A stretch of 64,000 nt of DNA from Yinghuangia sp045039925 (GCA_045039925.1 CP108400.1:6200001-6264000), one strand, 5' to 3'; shown: positions 7,922-24,475, counted from the stretch's first letter. Notes: a model not told the origin generated them from the sequence alone. Made by a program: numbers and translations.

Positions 7922-7970
7922 CGTCAGAGTGATTCTGACGACACTCTGCGGCACCGCGCGCGGTGCCGCA
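7922..7970. repeat. Two adjacent dyads upstream of the rpoB promoter
   Basis: CGTCAGA (7922-7928) and TCTGACG (7934-7940) flank GTGAT. A perfect 24-bp palindrome centred at 7958/7959 follows, with half-site TGCGGCACCGCG. They lie 330-375 bp upstream of the rpoB -35. They could be operator sites, a cruciform or read-through terminators. I see no gene in 7767-8297. Confidence 0.5.
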
Positions 7971-8297
7971 CGCCCCCTCCCGAAGCCTCCCGCACACCCG
8001 TGCGGCGGCACCCGGCCGAGTGTCCGGCAACCGCCTGTTCCCGCGGTTCCGGCCACCCCCGCGGACCGCGCGTCGGCCGCCCGCAGACCCTCTGACCTGC
8101 TGCTGCGTACAGGACCCGCGAAGATCCGCAACGCGCCGCCCGAGCTACCCGCCACTGTCGGTCGGCTGTGCAAGAGTGGTGCCCACGTCGCCGCCTCTTG
8201 ACGAACCGGACGTGGCGCGCAATTCTTCGGACGCGTCCCGAAGAGCACTTGCCGGGTGGCAGAAGCCCCCGAGTTGGCGAGCGCCCGTTCCAGGCGC

Positions 8298-8326
8298 TGG
8301 ACAGCGGTGTGCCGTGTGGCTACACT
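8298..8326 (+). promoter_or_regulatory. Promoter of rpoB-rpoC
   Basis: TGGACA (8298-8303) and TACACT (8321-8326) are separated by exactly 17 bp, a near-consensus vegetative promoter. Transcription would start near 8333, leaving a leader of about 88 nt. Confidence 0.65.
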
Positions 8327-8420
8327 GACCCTTTGCGCTGCCTGTTGACCCGTCCGCGGTATCTCCACCGAGATAGTCCGGCATGCGCATAGTGAGTCCG
8401 AGCCCTCGGAAGGACCCCTC

Positions 8421-11906
<3,486 letters not shown>

Positions 11907-11913
11907 TGTCCGG

Positions 11914-11955
11914 CCCGGCACCTGCCCACCGTGAACACGGGGAGCAGGTGCCGGG
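11914..11955 (+). other. Intercistronic hairpin between rpoB and rpoC
   Basis: CCCGGCACCTGC (11914-11925) pairs perfectly with GCAGGTGCCGGG (11944-11955), and CCGTG/CACGG pairs inside around AA. No U tract follows. rpoC has only a modest ribosome site, so the element may be an RNA-processing or stability site rather than a full terminator. Confidence 0.6.
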
Positions 11956-12053
11956 GACCCGGACCACAGACCTGATGAAGACACCCCCGGCACGGCGGCC
12001 TACCCCAGCCGCCACCGCCGGGACCAAACCCCGAAAGAGGGATTGACGAAACA

Positions 12054-15947
<3,894 letters not shown>

Positions 15948-15983
15948 TCCGGGGACCGGTTCTCCGGAAGTCGCTCGGCAGGC

Positions 15984-16031
15984 CGGCGGGGCCGCCACCA
16001 TGGGTACATGGTGGCGGCCCCGCCGCCCGTT
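15984..16031 (+). terminator. Terminator of rpoB-rpoC
   Basis: A perfect 19-bp stem (15984-16002 with 16007-16025) encloses GGTA and is followed by CCCGTTT. It starts 37 bp after the rpoC stop. Confidence 0.9.
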
Positions 16032-16054
16032 TCAGGGAAGTCAGGGGGACGACG

Positions 16055-16522
16055 ATGAGCGACGGCTGGGGAGACACTCCGCAGGACCCGCAGAGCGGCC
16101 CGGAGCGCCACCAGGGGCACCCGCAGGGGCCGCCGGACCACGACCCCCGGCAGTACCCGCAGCCGCCGCAGCAGCCCTTGGGGCCGTACCCGCCGCAGTA
16201 CCCGCCCAACTACCCGCCCCCGTACGGGTACATGGTGCAGGGCCCCGGCACGAACGGCCTCGCGATCGCGTCGCTCGTGCTCGGCATCGTCTGGGTCTAC
16301 TGGGTGACGTCGCTGCTCGCCGTCATCTTCGGACACATCGCGCTGGTCCAGATCAACCAGACCGGCCAGTCCGGGCGCGGCATGGCCATCGCGGGCCTGG
16401 TGCTCGGGTACGTGTGGATCGCGCTGCTCATGTTCGCCATCCTGTTCGCCGCGGCGATCATCGACGATCTGGACGGCCGCATGCTGTCGGAGGCCCTGAG
16501 CGCCGTGACGCTCCGCATCTGA
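16055..16522 (+). CDS. DUF4190 membrane protein with Pro/Gln/Tyr-rich N terminus
   Basis: A small membrane protein of 155 residues, function unknown. It starts at ATG 16055 after AGGGGGAC. Residues 1-65 are very rich in Pro, Gln, Gly and Tyr (PQYPPNYPPPYGYM) and should be disordered and cytosolic. Two hydrophobic helices follow: NGLAIASLVLGIVWVYWVTS leading into LLAVIFGHIAL, and GMAIAGLVLGYVWIALLMFA. NG-AIASLVLGI and G-GMAIAGLVLGY are the DUF4190 signatures. It lies just behind the rpoC terminator, with a related gene 71 bp downstream. Confidence 0.85.
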   Translation: MSDGWGDTPQDPQSGPERHQGHPQGPPDHDPRQYPQPPQQPLGPYPPQYPPNYPPPYGYMVQGPGTNGLAIASLVLGIVWVYWVTSLLAVIFGHIALVQINQTGQSGRGMAIAGLVLGYVWIALLMFAILFAAAIIDDLDGRMLSEALSAVTLRI

Positions 16523-16593
16523 GTACGAGGACGGACAGCGGCAGCGCGCCTCGCGGTGCACCATAAGGGGAGCAAGCGACGCGAGGGGGACAC

Positions 16594-17175
16594 ATGGACG
16601 GCGGCTGGAGCGGCCGACAGGACACCATGCGGTGCGCTCAGGCGGACCGCGACCGTTGCGCCGACGTGCTCAAGGCGGCGTGGGCCGAGGGCAGGCTCAA
16701 GGACGACGAGTACCGGCACCGCCTGGAGTTGGCGCTCTCCGCGGAGACGTACGGCCAGCTCACGGTGCTGGTCCACGACCTGCCGGTGGGGCCGGTGCCG
16801 TCCGCGGTACGGCCCGTCGCGCCGACGCCGGTGAGCCCGTACGCGTTCGTCGCCCCGCACGCGTACCTGCCGCCGACGGTCCCGCGCCCGATGCCGCCGC
16901 AGAGCAACGGGCTGGCGGTCACCTCGCTCGTGCTCGGCATCGTCACGCTGGTCGCGGTGTGGCCGGCGACCGCGCTGCTGACCTACGGGTACGCGCTGAA
17001 CCCGTACCCGTTCGGTTTCGCCGGGGTAGCGGTGGTCACCGGCCACATCGGGCTGCACCAGTCGCGGACGCGCCCCTACCCGTACAACGGGGGAGGCGGC
17101 ATCGCCGTGGCCGGACTCACGCTCGGCTGGATCCAGATGGCCCTGGCGTTCCTGGTGGAACTCGGCCGGCACTGA
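16594..17175 (+). CDS. DUF1707-DUF4190 membrane protein
   Basis: A 193-residue protein starting at ATG 16594 after GAGGGGG. Residues 12-60 form a DUF1707 module (MRCAQADRDRCADVLKAAWA, then EGRLKDDEYRHRLELAL), a short helical domain common in actinobacterial regulators and membrane proteins. A Pro-rich linker (70-105) and two DUF4190 helices (NGLAVTSLVLGIVTLVAVW and GIAVAGLTLGWIQMALAFL) follow. Its second half matches its upstream neighbour in layout, so the pair likely arose by duplication. Function unknown. Confidence 0.85.
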   Translation: MDGGWSGRQDTMRCAQADRDRCADVLKAAWAEGRLKDDEYRHRLELALSAETYGQLTVLVHDLPVGPVPSAVRPVAPTPVSPYAFVAPHAYLPPTVPRPMPPQSNGLAVTSLVLGIVTLVAVWPATALLTYGYALNPYPFGFAGVAVVTGHIGLHQSRTRPYPYNGGGGIAVAGLTLGWIQMALAFLVELGRH

Positions 17176-17378
17176 CGCGCGGCGCGGGCCGGTTCCGCAT
17201 GGCGTCCCGCGGGGCCCGGGAGTAGCGTTGCCCGAAGGGCCGGACCGAGGCTGGACCGAGATCCCGACGAGACCGGGCTCAGTAGGGGTCGGAGAGGGCC
17301 GACGGCCGAGGATTCCGGTGGTCGGGGTGCGCGTCGGGGCGCGAATCCATGGTGGCGGCGGGGGCCGAGGCTTTCGCT
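17176..17378. other. Intergenic region without visible gene or terminator
   Basis: The 203 bp between the DUF1707 gene and the rpsL promoter hold GC-rich sequence with short repeated GGACCGAG words. I see no convincing stem, promoter or reading frame. Confidence 0.4.
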
Positions 17379-17407
17379 TTGACCTCTGCACGTGTGGTAG
17401 GTACTCT
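17379..17407 (+). promoter_or_regulatory. Promoter of the rpsL-rpsG-fusA operon
   Basis: TTGACC (17379-17384) and TACTCT (17402-17407) with a 17-bp spacer form one of the best vegetative promoters in the window. It implies a leader of about 260 nt before rpsL. Confidence 0.75.
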
Positions 17408-17537
17408 CTTTCCTTGTGCCTGGGGTGTCCCCGGGTTCTTGCGCCTGCGCTCACCGCAATCCGACTCGGATGCGTCCATGAGAGGGTGCAGGAGACCGAA
17501 ACACATACCTCCCGATTCCGTTCCGCGCTGAAGACTG

Positions 17538-17565
17538 GGCGACACGCCCGACCGCGGGGGTCGGA
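17538..17565 (+). promoter_or_regulatory. Leader element shared by rpsL and rpsJ operons (copy 1)
   Basis: A 28-nt sequence in the rpsL leader is identical to 22366-22393 in the rpsJ leader. It can form GGGCG-ACA-CGCCC (17537-17549) or CCGACC/GGTCGG (17548-17553 with 17559-17564). The two stems share CC at 17548-17549, so they are mutually exclusive. It ends 108 nt before the rpsL start. Exact conservation between two ribosomal-protein leaders implies a common regulator or RNA-level signal. Confidence 0.75.
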
Positions 17566-17673
17566 TAGCGAGGTAGGCGATGGCCATTACACCCAGGGAT
17601 GACAGGCCATCCAGCAGCACATTGAAGATGCAGTCGAAATCAGACCGCTTGGCACGAAGAAGACGGAGACGCG

Positions 17674-18048
17674 GTGCCCACGATCCAGCAGCTGGTCCGA
17701 AAGGGCCGCCAGGACAAGGTCGACAAGGCCAAGACTCCGGCGCTCAAGGGGAGCCCGCAGCGACGCGGCGTGTGCACCCGTGTTTACACGACGACTCCCA
17801 AGAAGCCGAACTCCGCGCTTCGCAAGGTGGCGCGTGTTCGCCTGACGAGTGGCATTGAGGTCACGGCGTACATCCCGGGTGAGGGCCACAACCTGCAGGA
17901 GCACTCGATCGTGCTCGTTCGCGGCGGTCGTGTGAAGGACCTCCCGGGTGTTCGCTACAAGATCATCCGCGGTTCGCTCGACACCCAGGGCGTCAAGAAC
18001 CGCAAGCAGGCGCGCAGCCGCTACGGCGCGAAGAAGGAGAAGAGCTAA
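17674..18048 (+). CDS. rpsL: 30S ribosomal protein S12
   Basis: S12 (124 residues) lies at the decoding centre and sets translational accuracy. It starts at GTG 17674 (MPTIQQLVRKGRQDK) behind GGAG. The streptomycin-relevant loops TTTPKKPNSALRK (K43) and RGGRVKDLPGVRYK (K88) are wild type. It opens the str operon behind a long leader carrying the shared 28-nt element. Its TAA overlaps the rpsG ATG by one base (TAATG), which suggests translational coupling. Confidence 0.98.
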   Translation: MPTIQQLVRKGRQDKVDKAKTPALKGSPQRRGVCTRVYTTTPKKPNSALRKVARVRLTSGIEVTAYIPGEGHNLQEHSIVLVRGGRVKDLPGVRYKIIRGSLDTQGVKNRKQARSRYGAKKEKS

Positions 18049-18518
18049 TGCCTCGCAAGGGCCCGGCCCCCAAGCGACCGGTCATCATCGACCCGGTCTA
18101 CAACTCGCCGCTTGTCACCTCGCTGGTGAACAAGGTCCTGCTGAACGGCAAGCGCTCCACCGCCGAGCGGATCGTGTACGGCGCCCTCGAAGGCTGCCGT
18201 GAGAAGACCGGTACCGACCCGGTCATCACCCTCAAGCGCGCGCTCGAGAACGTGAAGCCGACCCTCGAGGTCCGCAGCCGCCGCGTCGGCGGCGCGACCT
18301 ACCAGGTCCCGGTCGAGGTCCGCCCCGGCCGCTCCACCACGCTCGCCCTCCGCTGGCTCGTCGGCTACTCCCGCGCCCGTCGCGAGAAGACGATGACCGA
18401 GCGTCTGATGAACGAGCTGCTGGACGCCAGCAACGGCCTGGGCGCTTCCGTCAAGAAGCGCGAGGACACGCACAAGATGGCCGAGTCCAACAAGGCCTTC
18501 GCGCACTACCGCTGGTAG
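18048..18518 (+). CDS. rpsG: 30S ribosomal protein S7
   Basis: S7 (156 residues) nucleates assembly of the 30S head and, in many bacteria, represses the str operon by binding its mRNA. It starts at ATG 18048, overlapping the rpsL stop. Conserved regions are MPRKGPAPKR, the RNA-binding stretch LVNKVLLNGKRSTAERIVY, and RVGGATYQVPVEVRP. The C-terminal ending DTHKMAESNKAFAHYRW is typical. It is followed by fusA after 39 bp. Confidence 0.98.
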   Translation: MPRKGPAPKRPVIIDPVYNSPLVTSLVNKVLLNGKRSTAERIVYGALEGCREKTGTDPVITLKRALENVKPTLEVRSRRVGGATYQVPVEVRPGRSTTLALRWLVGYSRARREKTMTERLMNELLDASNGLGASVKKREDTHKMAESNKAFAHYRW

Positions 18519-18557
18519 TCGATACCCCGTCGAACGAGATACGAGAGAGAAAGCCAC

Positions 18558-20696
18558 ATGGCTACCACTGCTCTTGACCTGGCCAAGGTCCGCAACATCG
18601 GGATCATGGCTCACATCGACGCGGGCAAGACCACGACGACTGAGCGGATCCTGTTCTACACCGGTGTGAACTACAAGATCGGCGAGGTCCACGAGGGCGC
18701 CGCCACGATGGACTGGATGGAGCAGGAGCAGGAGCGTGGCATCACGATCACGTCCGCTGCGACCACCTGCCACTGGTCCCTCGAAGGTGTAGAGAACACC
18801 ATCAACATCATCGACACCCCGGGCCACGTGGACTTCACGGTCGAGGTGGAGCGTTCGCTCCGCGTCCTCGACGGTGCGGTCACCGTGTTCGACGGTGTCG
18901 CCGGTGTCGAGCCGCAGTCCGAGACGGTGTGGCGTCAGGCCGACCGTTACGGCGTCCCGCGCATCTGCTTCGTCAACAAGCTGGACCGCACCGGCGCGGA
19001 GTTCTTCCGCTGTGTCGACATGATCGTCGACCGCCTGGGCGCGACCCCGCTGGTGATGCAGGTGCCGATCGGTGCCGAGATGGACTTCCAGGGCGTCGTG
19101 GACCTGGTCCGCATGAAGGCCCTGGTCTGGTCCGCCGAGGCGGCGAAGGGCGAGATGTACGACGTCGTCGACATCCCGGCCACGCACACCGAGATCGCCC
19201 AGACCTGGCGCGAGAAGCTGGTCGAGACCATCTCCGAGCACGACGAGGAGATGATGGAGCTGTTCCTGGAGGGCGTCGAGCCCACCGAGGAGCAGCTGTA
19301 CGCGGCGATCCGCCGCGCCACCATCGCCTCCACCAGCCCGGAGAAGGCCAGCGAAGGCACGTTCACCCCGGTGTTCTGCGGCACCGCGTTCAAGAACAAG
19401 GGCGTTCAGCCCCTGCTCGACGCGGTCGTGCGCTACCTGCCGTCGCCGCTGGACCGCGAGGTCATCGAGGGCCACAAGGTCGGCGACGAGTCCGTCTCCG
19501 TCCAGCGCAAGCCCTCGGACAGCGAGCCGCTGGCCGCCCTGGCGTTCAAGATCATGAGCGACCCGCACCTGGGCAAGCTCACCTTCGTCCGGATCTACTC
19601 CGGTCGCCTGGAGTCGGGCTCCGCGGTGCTCAACTCGGTGAAGGGCAAGAAGGAGCGCATCGGCAAGATCTACCGGATGCACGCCAACAAGCGTGAGGAG
19701 ATCCCCAGCACCGGTGCCGGCGACATCGTCGCCGTCATGGGTCTGAAGGACACCACCACCGGTGAGACCCTGTCGGACTCCTCGAACCCGGTCATCCTCG
19801 AGTCGATGACCTTCCCGGCCCCGGTCATCCAGGTCGCCATCGAGCCCAAGTCGAAGGGCGACCAGGAGAAGCTCGGCGTCGCGATCCAGCGGCTCGCCGA
19901 GGAGGACCCCTCGTTCCAGGTGCACACCGACGAGGAGACCGGCCAGACCATCATCGGCGGCATGGGCGAACTGCACCTCGAGGTGCTGGTCGACCGCATG
20001 AAGCGTGAGTTCAAGGTCGAGGCCAACGTCGGTAAGCCGCAGGTGGCCTACCGCGAGACGATCCGCCAGGCTGTCGAGCGCGTGGACTACACGCACAAGA
20101 AGCAGACCGGTGGCTCGGGTCAGTTCGCCAAGGTGCAGATCGGCATCGAGCCGCTCGACGCCGGCGGCGACGACAACTACGAGTTCGTGAACAAGGTCAC
20201 CGGTGGCCGCATCCCCCGGGAGTACATCCCCTCGGTGGACGCCGGTTGCCAGGAGGCCATGGAGTTCGGCGTGCTCGCCGGCTACCCGCTGGTGGGCGTG
20301 CGCGTCTACCTGCTCGACGGTGCCGCGCACGACGTCGACTCCTCGGAACTCGCCTTCAAGATCGCCGGATCCATGGCGTTCAAGGAGGCGGCCCGCAAGG
20401 CGAGCCCGGCGATTCTCGAGCCGATGATGGCCGTCGAGGTGACCACGCCCGAGGACTACATGGGCGATGTCATCGGCGACCTCAACTCGCGCCGTGGCCA
20501 GATCCAGGCCATGGAAGAGCGCAGTGGCGCCCGTGTCGTCAAGGCGCTGGTCCCGCTGTCGGAGATGTTCGGCTACGTCGGCGACCTCCGGAGCAAGACC
20601 TCGGGTCGGGCCAGCTACAGCATGCAGTTCGACTCGTACGCCGAGGTTCCCCGGAACGTCGCGGACGAGATCATTGCCAAGGTTCGCGGCGAGTAA
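18558..20696 (+). CDS. fusA: Elongation factor G
   Basis: EF-G (712 residues) is the GTPase that drives translocation and, with RRF, ribosome recycling. The G domain carries AHIDAGKTTTTER (G1, about 18-30), RGITITSAAT (switch I/G2), DTPGHVDFT (G3) and NKLDRTGA (G4). Domains II-V continue to the tail with GVRVYLLDGAAHDVDSSELA and VIGDLNSRRGQIQAME. It starts at ATG 18558 after GAGAGAAAG. It is the third gene of the str operon and ends before a perfect hairpin. Confidence 0.98.
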   Translation: MATTALDLAKVRNIGIMAHIDAGKTTTTERILFYTGVNYKIGEVHEGAATMDWMEQEQERGITITSAATTCHWSLEGVENTINIIDTPGHVDFTVEVERSLRVLDGAVTVFDGVAGVEPQSETVWRQADRYGVPRICFVNKLDRTGAEFFRCVDMIVDRLGATPLVMQVPIGAEMDFQGVVDLVRMKALVWSAEAAKGEMYDVVDIPATHTEIAQTWREKLVETISEHDEEMMELFLEGVEPTEEQLYAAIRRATIASTSPEKASEGTFTPVFCGTAFKNKGVQPLLDAVVRYLPSPLDREVIEGHKVGDESVSVQRKPSDSEPLAALAFKIMSDPHLGKLTFVRIYSGRLESGSAVLNSVKGKKERIGKIYRMHANKREEIPSTGAGDIVAVMGLKDTTTGETLSDSSNPVILESMTFPAPVIQVAIEPKSKGDQEKLGVAIQRLAEEDPSFQVHTDEETGQTIIGGMGELHLEVLVDRMKREFKVEANVGKPQVAYRETIRQAVERVDYTHKKQTGGSGQFAKVQIGIEPLDAGGDDNYEFVNKVTGGRIPREYIPSVDAGCQEAMEFGVLAGYPLVGVRVYLLDGAAHDVDSSELAFKIAGSMAFKEAARKASPAILEPMMAVEVTTPEDYMGDVIGDLNSRRGQIQAMEERSGARVVKALVPLSEMFGYVGDLRSKTSGRASYSMQFDSYAEVPRNVADEIIAKVRGE

Positions 20697-20717
20697 CACG
20701 CTCACCGGGAATCTGGG

Positions 20718-20745
20718 GGCCCGGGATTCGTCAGGATCCCGGGCC
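20718..20745 (+). terminator. Hairpin between fusA and tuf
   Basis: GGCCCGGGAT (20718-20727) pairs perfectly with ATCCCGGGCC (20736-20745) around an 8-nt loop. No U tract. It may reduce read-through from fusA into tuf. Confidence 0.6.
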
Positions 20746-20814
20746 GTCGGCCCGCCCCATCTGACCAACCCGACGTCGTACGGCGTATAAGAACCAGTCC
20801 ACAGGAGGACCCCA

Positions 20815-22008
<1,194 letters not shown>

Positions 22009-22015
22009 CCAATGT

Positions 22016-22060
22016 CCCGCCCGCCGATCCCTCCGGATCGGCGGGCGGGGCCTTGTTCCC
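22016..22060 (+). terminator. Terminator of tuf
   Basis: A perfect 15-bp stem (22016-22030 with 22035-22049), loop CTCC, starts 7 bp after the tuf stop and is followed by GCCTTGTTCC. Confidence 0.9.
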
Positions 22061-22100
22061 AGGAAGAACGCACCCCCGTAAGGCGGGGAATAAACCTCGA

Positions 22101-22131
22101 TTGGCCAAGCCGGTACCCCGTACTGCATACT
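22101..22131 (+). promoter_or_regulatory. Candidate promoter of the S10 operon
   Basis: TTGGCC (22101-22106) and CATACT (22126-22131) lie 19 bp apart, slightly wide. It would give a leader of about 320 nt ahead of rpsJ. Confidence 0.4.
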
Positions 22132-22309
22132 GGTCAAGTTGCCCGTACGGCCAAGGGATTTTTGTGCGCCTATCACGGCGCCGGATCCGAAAGGCTCGGG
22201 CGACAAGAGGATTTGCCTCCCCGCCGCCCACCGCAGTTTGTGTGTGTGGACGTCTGGTGGCCGCATCGATGTCCGGTTGCTTGCCGCAGCAGCAAGGACA
22301 GTGCGACCC

Positions 22310-22363
22310 GCTACTCGGCACCCCGGCCCCGCAAGGGGTTTTCAAGGGTGCCGTCTGAGTAGC
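22310..22363 (+). ncRNA. Structured S10-operon leader RNA
   Basis: GCTACTC (22310-22316) pairs with GAGTAGC (22357-22363), and GGCACCC (22317-22323) with GGGTGCC (22346-22352), past a 4-nt bulge. Inside, CCCC-GCAA-GGGG (22327-22338) is a GNRA hairpin followed by TTTT. The domain sits in the rpsJ leader and is followed after 2 nt by the shared 28-nt element. Its function is probably autoregulation of the S10 operon; that is inference. Confidence 0.65.
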
Positions 22364-22365
22364 AA

Positions 22366-22393
22366 GGCGACACGCCCGACCGCGGGGGTCGGA
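22366..22393 (+). promoter_or_regulatory. Leader element shared by rpsL and rpsJ operons (copy 2)
   Basis: Identical over 28 nt to 17538-17565. GGCG-ACA-CGCC and CCGACC/GGTCGG stems are again possible. It ends 68 nt before the rpsJ start; a further hairpin CCCGC-TCCA-GCGGG lies at 22407-22420. Confidence 0.75.
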
Positions 22394-22461
22394 CGCAAAA
22401 CTTCCTCCCGCTCCAGCGGGGGTGATCCGCAGCGGTACGAGAGAAGGAAATCCAAGCAGCC

Positions 22462-22770
22462 ATGGCGGGACAGAAGATCCGCATCCGGCTCAAGGCCTAC
22501 GACCACGAGGTCATCGACTCCTCGGCGCGCAAGATCGTCGAGACGGTGACCCGTACCGGTGCGCAGGTTGCAGGCCCGGTGCCGCTGCCGACCGAGAAGA
22601 ACGTGTACTGCGTCATCCGCTCGCCGCACAAGTACAAGGACTCGCGCGAGCACTTCGAGATGCGCACTCACAAGCGGCTCATCGACATCCTCGACCCGAC
22701 CCCGAAGACGGTTGACTCGCTTATGCGTCTCGACCTGCCGGCCGGCGTCGACATCGAGATCAAGCTCTGA
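22462..22770 (+). CDS. rpsJ: 30S ribosomal protein S10
   Basis: S10 (102 residues) is a 30S head protein and also NusE, partner of NusB in antitermination. It starts at ATG 22462 (MAGQKIRIRLKAYDHEVIDS). The signature FEMRTHKRLIDILDPTPKTV is complete. It heads the S10 operon behind a structured leader of about 320 nt. Confidence 0.98.
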   Translation: MAGQKIRIRLKAYDHEVIDSSARKIVETVTRTGAQVAGPVPLPTEKNVYCVIRSPHKYKDSREHFEMRTHKRLIDILDPTPKTVDSLMRLDLPAGVDIEIKL

Positions 22771-22784
22771 GGGACGCACCGACG

Positions 22785-23429
22785 ATGACGAAGCAGATGA
22801 AGGGCATTCTGGGCACCAAGCTCGGCATGACCCAGGTCTGGGACGAGAACAACCGCGTCGTTCCGGTGACCGTCGTCCAGGCCGGGCCGTGCGTCGTGAC
22901 CCAGGTCCGCAACGCCGAGACCGACGGCTACAGCGCCGTCCAGATCGCCTTCGGCCAGATCGACCCGCGCAAGGTCAACAAGCCCCTGGCCGGGCACTTC
23001 GAGAAGGCCGGCGTCACGCCGCGCCGCCACCTGGTCGAGCTCCGCACCTCGGATGCCGCCGAGTACACCCTCGGCGACACCATCACCGCGGACGTCTTCG
23101 AGGCCGGCCAGAAGGTCGACGTCGCGGGCACCAGCAAGGGCAAGGGCACCGCCGGTGTCATGAAGCGCCACGGCTTCAAGGGCCTCGGCGCCTCGCACGG
23201 CACGCAGCGCAAGCACCGCTCGCCCGGCTCCATCGGTGGCTGCGCCACCCCGGGCCGTGTGTTCAAGGGCGTGCGCATGGCGGGCCGCATGGGCAACGTG
23301 CGCGTCTCCACCCAGAACCTGACCGTCCACGCCGTCGACGCCGAGAAGGGTCTCATCCTCGTCAAGGGTGCGATCCCGGGTCCGAACGGCGGCCTCGTCC
23401 TGGTCCGCACCGCGGCCAAGGGGGCGTGA
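22785..23429 (+). CDS. rplC: 50S ribosomal protein L3
   Basis: L3 (214 residues) is one of the first proteins in 50S assembly and reaches towards the peptidyl-transferase centre. It starts at ATG 22785 with MTKQMKGILGTKLGMTQVWD. The central extension with KGKGTAGVMKRHGFKG and RKHRSPGSIGGCATPGRVFK is intact. It lies 14 bp after rpsJ and 5 bp before rplD. Confidence 0.98.
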   Translation: MTKQMKGILGTKLGMTQVWDENNRVVPVTVVQAGPCVVTQVRNAETDGYSAVQIAFGQIDPRKVNKPLAGHFEKAGVTPRRHLVELRTSDAAEYTLGDTITADVFEAGQKVDVAGTSKGKGTAGVMKRHGFKGLGASHGTQRKHRSPGSIGGCATPGRVFKGVRMAGRMGNVRVSTQNLTVHAVDAEKGLILVKGAIPGPNGGLVLVRTAAKGA

Positions 23430-23434
23430 ACCAC

Positions 23435-24118
23435 ATGACCAGCATCGACGTTCTCTCGCCGGCCGGCGAGAAGACCGGAACCGTCGAACTCCCCGCGGAG
23501 ATCTTCGGCGTCCAGGTCAGCATCCCGACGATCCACCAGGTCGTCGTGGCCCAGCTGGCCGCGGCCCGCCAGGGCACGCACAAGACCAAGACCCGTGGCG
23601 AGGTGCGCGGCGGTGGCCGCAAGCCGTACCGCCAGAAGGGCACCGGCCGCGCGCGCCAGGGCTCGACCCGTGCGCCGCAGTTCGCCGGCGGCGGCGTGGT
23701 CCACGGACCCCAGCCGCGCGACTACGCGCAGCGGACCCCCAAGAAGATGAAGGCCGCCGCGCTCCGCGGTGCCCTCACCGACCGGGCCGTCCACTCGCGC
23801 ATCCACTGCGTGACCGCCGTGGTCGACGGCGACGCGCCGTCGACGAAGGCCGTCCGTACCCTGATCGGCAAGATCTCGGAGCGCAAGCACGTGCTCCTGG
23901 TCGCCGAGCGGGACGACACCGCCGCCTGGCTGAGCGCTCGCAACCTCCCGCAGGTGCACGTGCTCGACCCCGGGCAGCTGAACACCTACGACGTGCTCGT
24001 CTCCGACGACGTGGTCTTCACCAAGGCCGCTCTGGAGCGGTTCATCGCGGGCTCGCCGCAGGGCAAGACCGCGACCGCCGTTGCCACTTCGAGCGAGCTC
24101 GAAGGGAGCGACGCGTGA
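23435..24118 (+). CDS. rplD: 50S ribosomal protein L4
   Basis: L4 (227 residues) lines the exit tunnel and in some bacteria represses the S10 operon. It starts at ATG 23435 (MTSIDVLSPAGEKTGTVELP). The loop GGRKPYRQKGTGRARQGSTR, which contacts 23S rRNA and the tunnel, is present. The stop overlaps the rplW GTG, so the two are probably translationally coupled. Confidence 0.97.
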   Translation: MTSIDVLSPAGEKTGTVELPAEIFGVQVSIPTIHQVVVAQLAAARQGTHKTKTRGEVRGGGRKPYRQKGTGRARQGSTRAPQFAGGGVVHGPQPRDYAQRTPKKMKAAALRGALTDRAVHSRIHCVTAVVDGDAPSTKAVRTLIGKISERKHVLLVAERDDTAAWLSARNLPQVHVLDPGQLNTYDVLVSDDVVFTKAALERFIAGSPQGKTATAVATSSELEGSDA

Positions 24119-24441
24119 GCGAGAGCACGCAGGTGACCAGCAAGACCTTCACCGACCCGCGCGATGTACTGCTGAAGCCGGTGATCTCGGAGAAGTCCTA
24201 CGGGCTCCTCGACGAGAACAAGTACACGTTCATCGTGGCTCCGGACGCGAACAAGACCCAGGTCAAGCAGGCTGTCGCCGCGATCTTCGGGGTCAAGGTC
24301 GCGAACGTGAACACGATCAACCGGCAGGGAAAGCGCAAGCGTTCCAAGACCGGTTTCGGCAAGCGCAAGGACACGAAGCGAGCGATCGTCACCCTGGCTG
24401 AGGGCGAGCGGATCGACATCTTCGGTGGACCCGTCGGCTGA
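24115..24441 (+). CDS. rplW: 50S ribosomal protein L23
   Basis: L23 (108 residues) sits at the tunnel exit and is the docking site for SRP and trigger factor. GTG 24115 overlaps the rplD TGA. After a short N-terminal stretch the family core is clear: DPRDVLLKPVISEKSYGLLD, KYTFIVAPDANKTQVKQAV and VNTINRQGKRKR. Confidence 0.96.
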   Translation: MSESTQVTSKTFTDPRDVLLKPVISEKSYGLLDENKYTFIVAPDANKTQVKQAVAAIFGVKVANVNTINRQGKRKRSKTGFGKRKDTKRAIVTLAEGERIDIFGGPVG

Positions 24442-24475
24442 CGGCCGCTGATACGGACGAGGACTAAGAGAAGCC

